Both the position numbers and the translations under genes were made by a program. Shown one piece after another: positions 5,055 to 9,987 of a DNA stretch of 9,987 nucleotides. Location: positions 1-9,987 of the forward strand of contig CAPNGW010000065.1 in assembly GCA_948665105.1 (NCBI GenBank), written 5' to 3'. The notes below the pieces were generated by a model, which worked only from the letters and a program-made list of their open reading frames with translations, had not been told where the DNA came from and ran no database searches. Every line of letters starts with the position of its first letter. Position 1 is the stretch's first letter. This stretch comes from an uncultured Lachnospiraceae bacterium. GTDB lineage: Bacteria > Bacillota > Clostridia > Lachnospirales > Lachnospiraceae.

Positions 5055-7682
5055 CTATTTCTGGGCAATCGCCGCCTGTGCTGCCGCCAACCGTGCAATG
5101 GGTACACGGAACGGAGAACAGGATACATAATCCAGTCCAATCTTGTGGCAGAACTCTACGGAAGAAGGATCTCCGCCGTGCTCGCCACAGATACCGATGT
5201 GCAGGCTGGGATTCTCGGGCTTACCAAGCTTGATGGTCATTTCCATCAACTTGCCCACGCCGTTCTGATCCAGCTTCGCAAAGGGATCGTTCTCGAAAAT
5301 CTTTGCATCGTAGTAGGCATCCAGGAACTTACCGGCATCGTCACGAGAGAAGCCGTAAGCCATCTGGGTTAAGTCGTTGGTTCCGAAGCAGAAGAAGTCA
5401 GCTTCCTTTGCAATCTCGTCAGCAGTTAACGCTGCACGGGGAATCTCAATCATGGTACCAACCTCGTACTCCAGAGCCGCACCTGCTGCTGCAATTTCAG
5501 CGTCAGCGGTTTCAACCACGAACTTCTTCACATATTTCAGCTCTTTGATATCGCCAATCAACGGAATCATGATTTCCGGTTTTACCTTCCAGTCGCTGTG
5601 TGCCTTCTGTACGTTGATGGCAGCACGAATCACAGCCTTGGTCTGCATCTTTGCAATCTCCGGGTAGGTAACTGCAAGACGGCATCCACGATGACCCATC
5701 ATGGGGTTGAACTCATGGAGACTGTTGATAATGTTCTTGATGGTCTCCACAGACTTGCCCTGAGCGTCAGCCAGCTTCTGAATGTCAGCTTCCTCGGTGG
5801 GAACGAACTCATGAAGGGGCGGGTCTAAGAAACGGATGGTAACAGGATTACCCTCCAGTGCCTCATAGATAGCCTCAAAGTCGCTCTGCTGATAGGGCAG
5901 AATCTTCTCAAGAGCTGCTTCTCTCTCCTCAACGGTGTCGGAGCAAATCATCTCACGGAAGGCCGCAATTCTGTCAGCCTCGAAGAACATATGCTCGGTA
6001 CGGCAAAGGCCGATGCCCTCTGCACCCAGCTCACGAGCCTTCTTGGCATCCTGGGGTGTATCTGCATTGGTACGAACCTTCAGGGTACGGAACTTGTCAG
6101 CCCAAGTCATGATTCTTCCGAACTCACCTGCGATGGTGGCATCAACGGTGGGAATCAGACCCTCGTAAATGTTACCGGTGGAACCGTCAATGGAGATAGC
6201 GTCTCCCTCATGGAACTCCTTGCCGGCCAGAGTGAATTTCTTGTTCTCCTCGTCCATGGCGATGTCGCCGCAACCGGATACACAGCAGGTGCCCATACCA
6301 CGGGCAACAACAGCTGCATGGGAGGTCATACCGCCGCGGACAGTCAGGATACCCTGAGCAGCCTTCATACCGGTAATATCCTCAGGAGAGGTCTCAAGAC
6401 GAACCAGAACAACCTTCTCGCCTCTCTCCTTCCACGCCACTGCGTCATCAGCGGTGAATACCACCTTACCACAGGCAGCTCCGGGGGATGCGCCAAGGCC
6501 TCTTCCAAGAGGAGTTGCAGCCTTCAGTGCAGCTGCATCAAACTGGGGATGAAGGAGGGTATCCAGGTTACGGGGATCAATCATGGCAACTGCCTCTTCC
6601 TCGGTTCTCATACCCTCATCTACTAAATCACAGGCAATCTTAAGGGCAGCCTGTGCGGTCCTCTTACCATTTCTGGTCTGAAGCATGTACAGCTTCTCAT
6701 TCTCAACGGTGAACTCCATATCCTGCATATCGCGATAGTGGTTCTCCAGGTTCTTGCAAACCTCCTGGAACTGCTTGAAGGCAGCCGGGAATTTCTCTTC
6801 CATCTGGGCAATGGGCATGGGTGTACGAACACCTGCAACCACGTCCTCACCCTGAGCGTTGGTTAAGAACTCACCCATCAGCTTCTTCTCACCGGTAGCC
6901 GGGTCACGGGTAAATGCAACACCGGTACCACAGTCATCACCCATGTTACCAAAGGCCATGGACTGTACGTTTACAGCAGTACCCCAGGAATAGGGGATAT
7001 CGTTGTCACGACGGTATACGTTTGCTCGGGGGTTGTCCCAGGAACGGAATACAGCCATGATGGCGCCCATCAGCTGCTCCTTGGGATCATCCGGGAAGTC
7101 TGCGCCGATTTTAGCCTTGTACTCGGCCTTAAACTGTCCGGCCAGCTCCTTCAAATCCTCAGCGGTCAGGTCTACATCCTGGGTTACACCCTTCTTCTCC
7201 TTCATCTGGTCGATAAGCTCTTCAAAATACTTCTTGCCAACCTCCATAACTACGTCGGAGTACATCTGGATAAATCTGCGGTAGCAGTCCCAAGCCCAGC
7301 GGGGATTGTTGGATTTCTCTGCAATTACGTTTACAACAGTCTCATTTAAACCAAGGTTCAAAATGGTGTCCATCATACCCGGCATGGAAGCTCTTGCACC
7401 GGAACGAACAGAAACCAGTAAGGGATTCTCTTTGTCACCGAACTTCTTGCCGGTAATCTCTTCCATCTTGCCGATGTACTCGTTGATCTGTCCCTGAATC
7501 TCATCGTTAATCTTTCTTCCGTCCTCATAGTACTGAGTACAGGCTTCGGTGGTGATGGTGAAGCCCTGGGGAACGGGAAGCCCCAGGCTGGTCATCTCTG
7601 CCAGGTTCGCACCTTTTCCGCCGAGAAGCTCACGCATGCTTGCATTACCCTCACTGAAGAGGTATACCCATTTGTTTGCCAT
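5055..7682 (-). CDS. ppdK: Pyruvate, phosphate dikinase (EC 2.7.9.1)
   Basis: Cytosolic enzyme interconverting pyruvate + ATP + Pi and phosphoenolpyruvate + AMP + PPi. In anaerobic Firmicutes it often serves PPi-linked glycolysis. The length of 875 aa is full size. The N-terminal ATP-grasp region (~1-340) begins MANKWVYLFSEGNASMRELLGGKGANLAEM and contains the SVRSGARASMPGMMDT loop (91-106). The central swivelling domain carries GGMTSHAAVVARGMG, with phospho-His455 and the Thr453 that a regulatory protein can modify in related enzymes. The C-terminal TIM barrel has GIGLCRTEHMFF (556-567), MMGHRGCRLA, CFGTNDLTQM and the catalytic Cys832 in ICGEHGGDPSS. The numbering is nearly that of the C. symbiosum enzyme. 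AGGAGG lies 8 nt before the ATG. It has its own promoter about 100 bp upstream and a hairpin behind it. No defect is seen. Confidence 0.98.
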   Translation of the reverse strand: MANKWVYLFSEGNASMRELLGGKGANLAEMTSLGLPVPQGFTITTEACTQYYEDGRKINDEIQGQINEYIGKMEEITGKKFGDKENPLLVSVRSGARASMPGMMDTILNLGLNETVVNVIAEKSNNPRWAWDCYRRFIQMYSDVVMEVGKKYFEELIDQMKEKKGVTQDVDLTAEDLKELAGQFKAEYKAKIGADFPDDPKEQLMGAIMAVFRSWDNPRANVYRRDNDIPYSWGTAVNVQSMAFGNMGDDCGTGVAFTRDPATGEKKLMGEFLTNAQGEDVVAGVRTPMPIAQMEEKFPAAFKQFQEVCKNLENHYRDMQDMEFTVENEKLYMLQTRNGKRTAQAALKIACDLVDEGMRTEEEAVAMIDPRNLDTLLHPQFDAAALKAATPLGRGLGASPGAACGKVVFTADDAVAWKERGEKVVLVRLETSPEDITGMKAAQGILTVRGGMTSHAAVVARGMGTCCVSGCGDIAMDEENKKFTLAGKEFHEGDAISIDGSTGNIYEGLIPTVDATIAGEFGRIMTWADKFRTLKVRTNADTPQDAKKARELGAEGIGLCRTEHMFFEADRIAAFREMICSDTVEEREAALEKILPYQQSDFEAIYEALEGNPVTIRFLDPPLHEFVPTEEADIQKLADAQGKSVETIKNIINSLHEFNPMMGHRGCRLAVTYPEIAKMQTKAVIRAAINVQKAHSDWKVKPEIMIPLIGDIKELKYVKKFVVETADAEIAAAGAALEYEVGTMIEIPRAALTADEIAKEADFFCFGTNDLTQMAYGFSRDDAGKFLDAYYDAKIFENDPFAKLDQNGVGKLMEMTIKLGKPENPSLHIGICGEHGGDPSSVEFCHKIGLDYVSCSPFRVPIARLAAAQAAIAQK

Positions 7683-7720
7683 TGAAAATTCCTCCTAAAT
7701 TATACTTTGTGTATTTTTAT

Positions 7721-7740
7721 GCGAAGGTTTGGGCCTTCAC
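7721..7740 (-). promoter_or_regulatory. Small hairpin in the ppdK 5' leader
   Basis: On the minus strand, GTGAAGG (7740-7734) pairs with CCTTCGC (7727-7721), a 7-bp stem with one T-G wobble around a 6-nt loop. It lies between the predicted transcription start and the ribosome binding site of ppdK. It has no U tract directly behind it. It could affect mRNA stability; no known riboswitch or T-box motif is visible. Confidence 0.35.
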
Positions 7741-7781
7741 AATTCTACCTGAAATGTGCCAGTTTTTTCGCGCACATATTC

Positions 7782-7809
7782 ATTGTAACATATTTCCAGA
7801 GATATTCAA
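7782..7809 (-). promoter_or_regulatory. Promoter of ppdK
   Basis: On the minus strand, TTGAAT (7809-7804) and TACAAT (7787-7782) are separated by 16 nt. A TG one base before the -10 gives an extended -10. The predicted start leaves a leader of about 95 nt before ppdK. It sits in the 247-bp gap 7683-7929, which otherwise holds the leader hairpin, a T-rich tract near 7812 and no supported gene. Confidence 0.65.
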
Positions 7810-7929
7810 TCTTTTTTTATGGAAAAAAGTAAGGGAATATTGCGCAACAATGAACATATTTCTTGATGGAGGTGCCAAAAAGGTGAAACACAAAATATGT
7901 CCCAGGAAAATGCCTGAAGCACTTCGCCG

Positions 7930-8301
7930 CTATCCTTCCGTCATGAGTAGTTCTTCTACAGCCTGCTGCCAGCATTCTTCCGGAATTTGGGGCCAGTGGC
8001 ATTCTCCATAGGCATCCCGGCAAAATTCCATAGCCCGGGCAAGAACTGTTCCATGAGAAATATGACCACCCTTTAGCATATGCTCCGTAACTTTGCTCCA
8101 GTAAGGGGCATAGGAATAAAGACCGGCTTCCTGCATATCCCGGATGGCTTTGTCCACATCATATTCCAGGCTTACAAATTCTTCCTGCCATACCCCGTTA
8201 TCTCCATGCAAAATCAAAAATTGTGTTTTCCCGCCACTTCCTATGGGAGTTCCCACCGAGCCCGGATTTAACACACATTTTACCTGATGCTCAATTTTCC
8301 C
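7930..8301 (-). pseudogene. Metallophosphoesterase (calcineurin-like, YfcE/MJ0936-type) C-terminal remnant
   Basis: The frame reads KGKIEHQVKCVLNPGSVGTP and continues to the stop at 7930. NPGSVG is the conserved motif near the end of the phosphoesterase fold in the Metallophos_2 group, and the following strands (TQFLILHGDNGVWQEEFVSL) fit the last beta strands. The helical tail (AIRDMQEAGLYSYAPYWSKVTEHML ... WPQIPEECWQQAVEELL, shown in part) resembles the C-terminal extension of Clostridial members. The N-terminal half with the metal-binding DxH, GDxxD, GNH(D/E) and GHTH motifs is missing, so no catalytic activity is possible. No ribosome binding site was found for the GTG at 8274. The remnant abuts a DUF5655-like fragment in another frame near 8300, indicating a deletion that joined two genes. 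Confidence 0.8.
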
Positions 8302-8450
8302 TTTGCAAACGCTATCTGGGATTTTTGTACTTTGACCTCCGCCTCCGGAAATCTCACCAGTATTTTACTTTCCAGGCACTGGTAGATAGAAAATTCCTCC
8401 GGCTTGCCATCAAAGTATTCCAAAAGTCTTAGCTTTCTCTGCTCTTCCAT
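8280..8450 (-). pseudogene. DUF5655-like N-terminal fragment, 56 aa
   Basis: A short frame from ATG 8450 begins MEEQRKLRLLEYFDGKPEEF and continues through SIYQCLESKILVRFPEAEVKVQKSQIAFA. The FDGKPE...YQ.LE..ILVRFP...VKVQKSQI pattern resembles the start of DUF5655-type proteins (function unknown), which normally continue past QISF(A)NR for another 60 or more residues. Here the likeness stops at about residue 49, and the tail KGKLSIR is read out of frame from the phosphoesterase remnant. A GGAG site 7 nt before the ATG, inside the toxin gene, looks functional. The ATG overlaps the toxin stop (TAATG), so a 56-residue peptide may still be translated with the toxin operon. The family assignment is from memory of the pattern and is moderately sure. 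Confidence 0.62.
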
Positions 8451-8713
8451 TATTTTTCTCCATAGTGTGTTCTACATTGAGCAATGCGTACCGTATTACT
8501 CTCTATTTTATATATCAGTCTGTTTTTCTCATCAATACGCCTGCTCCAATATCCAGTATAATTTCCGGTCAGTGGCTCCGGTTTTCCAATCCCCTCATAC
8601 CCATTACGTTCAATATCTTTAATTAGCGTGTTGATTCTCTTTAATGTTTTTTTATCTTGTGTCTGCCAGTACAAATAATCATCCCAGGCATCATCATCCC
8701 ATATCTTTCTCAT
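8450..8713 (-). CDS. yoeB: Txe/YoeB-family toxin (ribosome-dependent mRNA interferase)
   Basis: Toxin of a type II toxin-antitoxin pair. YoeB proteins bind the ribosome A site and cleave mRNA, and are held inactive by the antitoxin. The length (87 aa) is typical. The fold signatures are all present: IWDDDAWDDYLYW at the start, RINTLIKDIERN, GIGKPEPLTG, GYWSRRIDEKNRLIY and the C-terminal CRTHYGEK. The catalytic residues known from E. coli YoeB appear at the same numbers: Glu46, Arg65, His83 and Tyr84. The gene therefore looks active. Its start overlaps the antitoxin stop by ATGA, the usual coupled arrangement. Its stop overlaps the ATG of the DUF5655-like fragment (TAATG). Confidence 0.95.
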   Translation of the reverse strand: MRKIWDDDAWDDYLYWQTQDKKTLKRINTLIKDIERNGYEGIGKPEPLTGNYTGYWSRRIDEKNRLIYKIESNTVRIAQCRTHYGEK

Positions 8714-8979
8714 TCATCTACCTCAATCAGTTCATGTTCCCTGCCCTGCCCCTGTTCCAGCCGCTGAACAGCTGCCAACAAGCGCTCCTGATTCACTGGA
8801 TTATAAAAATCTTCTGTCCGAGTTGTTATTTCAAAAGGAATTCCGCCTGTCCTCAATACTTGCCTCAAAAAAACATTTACTGCCGTTGACATATTTAGCC
8901 CCATATCATCCAGCAAAACTTCTGCCTTGTTCTTTAACTCTTTATCCATTCTGATATTTACATTGATAGTGTTTGCCAT
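8710..8979 (-). CDS. RelB/DinJ-family antitoxin with a YefM-like tail
   Basis: Antitoxin of 89 aa that should bind the YoeB-like toxin and repress the operon. Residues 1-50 (MANTINVNIRMDKELKNKAE, then LLDDMGLNMSTAVNVFLRQVLRTGGIPFEI in part) form a ribbon-helix-helix DNA-binding and dimerisation domain of the RelB/DinJ type. The rest is an acidic, probably flexible toxin-binding tail: EDFYNPVNQERLLAAVQRLE and EHELIEVDE. The tail resembles those of YefM antitoxins, the classic partners of YoeB, whereas the DNA-binding part does not. The start is supported by GAGGA 8 nt before the ATG. The gene comes first in the operon, overlaps the toxin by ATGA, and is preceded by a promoter and an inverted-repeat operator candidate. 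Confidence 0.93.
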   Translation of the reverse strand: MANTINVNIRMDKELKNKAEVLLDDMGLNMSTAVNVFLRQVLRTGGIPFEITTRTEDFYNPVNQERLLAAVQRLEQGQGREHELIEVDE

Positions 8980-9033
8980 ACAGTTTTTCCTCGCTCTCTG
9001 TTTATCTGATTTACAAAATCTCTTTATATAACA

Positions 9034-9082
9034 ATATAGTATATAATTTTATATAAATTGTCAATAAAACTATATACTATAT
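9034..9082. promoter_or_regulatory. Inverted-repeat operator candidate of the toxin-antitoxin operon
   Basis: Perfect 12-bp arms ATATAGTATATA (9034-9045) and TATATACTATAT (9071-9082) are separated by 25 bp. Each arm is itself nearly symmetric (ATATA-G-TATAT). One arm covers the -10 of the promoter; the other lies just upstream of the -35. This is the expected layout for two antitoxin dimers repressing their own promoter. Binding is inferred from position and symmetry. Confidence 0.62.
9036..9064 (-). promoter_or_regulatory. Promoter of the toxin-antitoxin operon
   Basis: On the minus strand, a perfect TTGACA (9064-9059) and TACTAT (9041-9036) are 17 nt apart, about 60 bp before the antitoxin start. 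The -10 lies fully inside one arm of the inverted repeat, so repressor binding there should block the polymerase. Confidence 0.78.
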
Positions 9083-9128
9083 CGTTCATTCTTACTATTT
9101 TGCGTTTCTATATATTATTTCCTCAAGC

Positions 9129-9987
9129 CTACGCCGATACAACATCCCTCTTTAATCCCTCAAGCTTCTCCTCAGCATCCGTAAGAGAGCTTCCCTTCAC
9201 CCCAAAATAATACTTAATCTTGGGCTCCGTTCCCGAGGGACGCACACAGCACCAGCCATTGTCCTCCAGCTCATAGTAGAGCACATCGGATTTGGGAAGG
9301 CCGGTCTTTGTTGTCTCGCCGCTTTGAAGGTCCAGCCTTGTATCCTTAAGATAATCCCGGACAGCCAGCACCTTAAAGCCCCCCAGCGCCTTGGGGGGAT
9401 TGGCCCTTTGTGCCTCCATCATTTCCCGAATCTTCTTTGCGCCGTCCATGCCCTCCAGAGTCAGAGTGGACAAGCCTTCCTTATAATATCCATATTTCTC
9501 ATACAGCTCCACCATGGCATCCCACAAGGTCTTTCCCTGAAGCTTATAGAAGGCCGCCGCCTCACACAAAAGCATCACCGCCACGCAGGCATCCTTATCC
9601 CGGGCATAGGTTCCAGCCAGACAGCCATAGCTTTCCTCCAGGCCAAATACATAATTGCAGGTGTTTTCCTGCTCAAAAAGCTTAATCTGCTCGCCGATGT
9701 ATTTAAAGCCCGTAAGCACCTCAATCAGCTTGGCACCGTAATCCTTGGCAATGGCCTTGGCCATATCTGTGGTCACAATGGTTTCCACCAGAGCCGGATT
9801 CTCTGGAAGGGTTCCATTCTTGGTGCGCTCCTTAAAAATGTAATCCGCCAGGAGCATACCGGACATATTGCCGGTAAAGCAGATATATTCTCCTGTTTTT
9901 GTATCCTTGGCATAAACTCCCAGTCGGTCCGCATCCGGGTCGGTGGCAAGCACCAGGTCCGCATCCACCTGCCGGGTCAGCTTAAGG
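9129..9987 (-). CDS. pgcA: Alpha-phosphoglucomutase / phosphomannomutase, C-terminal half (5' end beyond the window)
   Basis: Cytosolic alpha-D-phosphohexomutase that interconverts glucose 1-phosphate and glucose 6-phosphate, feeding glycogen and envelope sugar synthesis. The last 285 residues are visible; the frame is open to the right edge, so the N-terminal half with the catalytic phosphoserine is outside. The metal-binding loop is DPDADR (visible residues 16-21). TGFKYIGE (92-99) and the sugar-binding loop FGLEESYG (114-121) are of the PgcA/PGM2 type. The C-terminal phosphate-binding loop is RPSGTEPK (249-256). Full-length members are about 570 aa. The stop at 9129 is followed by AT-rich sequence without a clear terminator, then the promoter of the toxin-antitoxin operon. 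The exact sugar preference cannot be set from this half; the EESYG loop favours glucose phosphate. Confidence 0.93.
   Translation of the reverse strand, partial: LKLTRQVDADLVLATDPDADRLGVYAKDTKTGEYICFTGNMSGMLLADYIFKERTKNGTLPENPALVETIVTTDMAKAIAKDYGAKLIEVLTGFKYIGEQIKLFEQENTCNYVFGLEESYGCLAGTYARDKDACVAVMLLCEAAAFYKLQGKTLWDAMVELYEKYGYYKEGLSTLTLEGMDGAKKIREMMEAQRANPPKALGGFKVLAVRDYLKDTRLDLQSGETTKTGLPKSDVLYYELEDNGWCCVRPSGTEPKIKYYFGVKGSSLTDAEEKLEGLKRDVVSA

Noticed and set aside
5991..6626. Long plus-strand frame (211 codons) opposite ppdK
   Set aside because: It lies wholly antisense to the well-conserved pyruvate phosphate dikinase frame and reads as low-complexity Ser/Gly/Thr sequence with no recognisable motif; it is a codon-bias shadow.
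7683..7781. Riboswitch or T-box in the ppdK leader
   Set aside because: The leader is only about 95 nt, with one small hairpin, no T-box motif, no specifier stem and no terminator in front of the gene.
7676..8011. Plus-strand frame (111 codons) across the ppdK upstream region
   Set aside because: It runs through the ppdK promoter and the phosphoesterase remnant, has no sensible ribosome binding site and a Cys/Phe-rich composition without family likeness.
9034..9082. Inverted repeat as a terminator for the phosphoglucomutase or as a small insertion element
   Set aside because: The arms are pure weak AT pairs with a 25-nt spacer, no U tract and no target duplication, and they coincide with a near-consensus promoter, so an operator fits better.
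1..9987. CRISPR arrays, tRNA or rRNA genes, integrases, transposases
   Set aside because: I saw no regularly spaced repeats, no tRNA-like cloverleaf or conserved rRNA sequence, and no frame with recombinase or transposase motifs.

Overview
The window looks like a chromosomal segment from a gut-type Firmicute, most likely a Lachnospiraceae (Clostridium cluster XIVa) species. This is inferred from the style of a pyruvate phosphate dikinase whose catalytic residues fall at nearly the same numbers as in the Clostridium symbiosum enzyme, strong AGGAGG-type ribosome binding sites, and a GHKL kinase/LytTR regulator pair of agr type. Every gene I can support lies on the minus strand, so transcription runs from high to low coordinates.

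From right to left: the C-terminal half of an alpha-phosphoglucomutase enters from the right edge (9129-9987). Next is a compact type II toxin-antitoxin operon (RelB/DinJ-like antitoxin 8710-8979, YoeB-like toxin 8450-8713), preceded by a near-consensus promoter embedded in a 12-bp-arm inverted repeat. Directly behind the toxin are two joined gene remnants: the first ~50 codons of a DUF5655-like protein, then the last ~120 codons of a metallophosphoesterase in another frame. After a 250-bp intergenic region with a good promoter comes intact pyruvate phosphate dikinase (5055-7682), then an intact TIGR00300/ornithine-cyclodeaminase-like protein (3839-4945).

The region 2100-3775 is degraded accessory DNA: a DUF4143 protein missing its AAA ATPase half, a small unrecognised protein with a possible frameshift near its start, an ABC-ATPase remnant missing both ends, and a ~75-bp structured palindromic element. 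The left end holds a two-component system: a LytTR response regulator (1265-1975) with a hairpin-rich leader, and an AgrC-like GHKL histidine kinase (1-1263). The kinase is split by one extra G in a run of seven G; every other codon reads through.

The central-metabolism genes are ordinary. The interest lies in the remnants, the homopolymer frameshift that would switch off the kinase, the toxin-antitoxin module whose antitoxin looks like a domain mosaic, and the palindromic non-coding elements. I do not see a convincing new multi-gene system.
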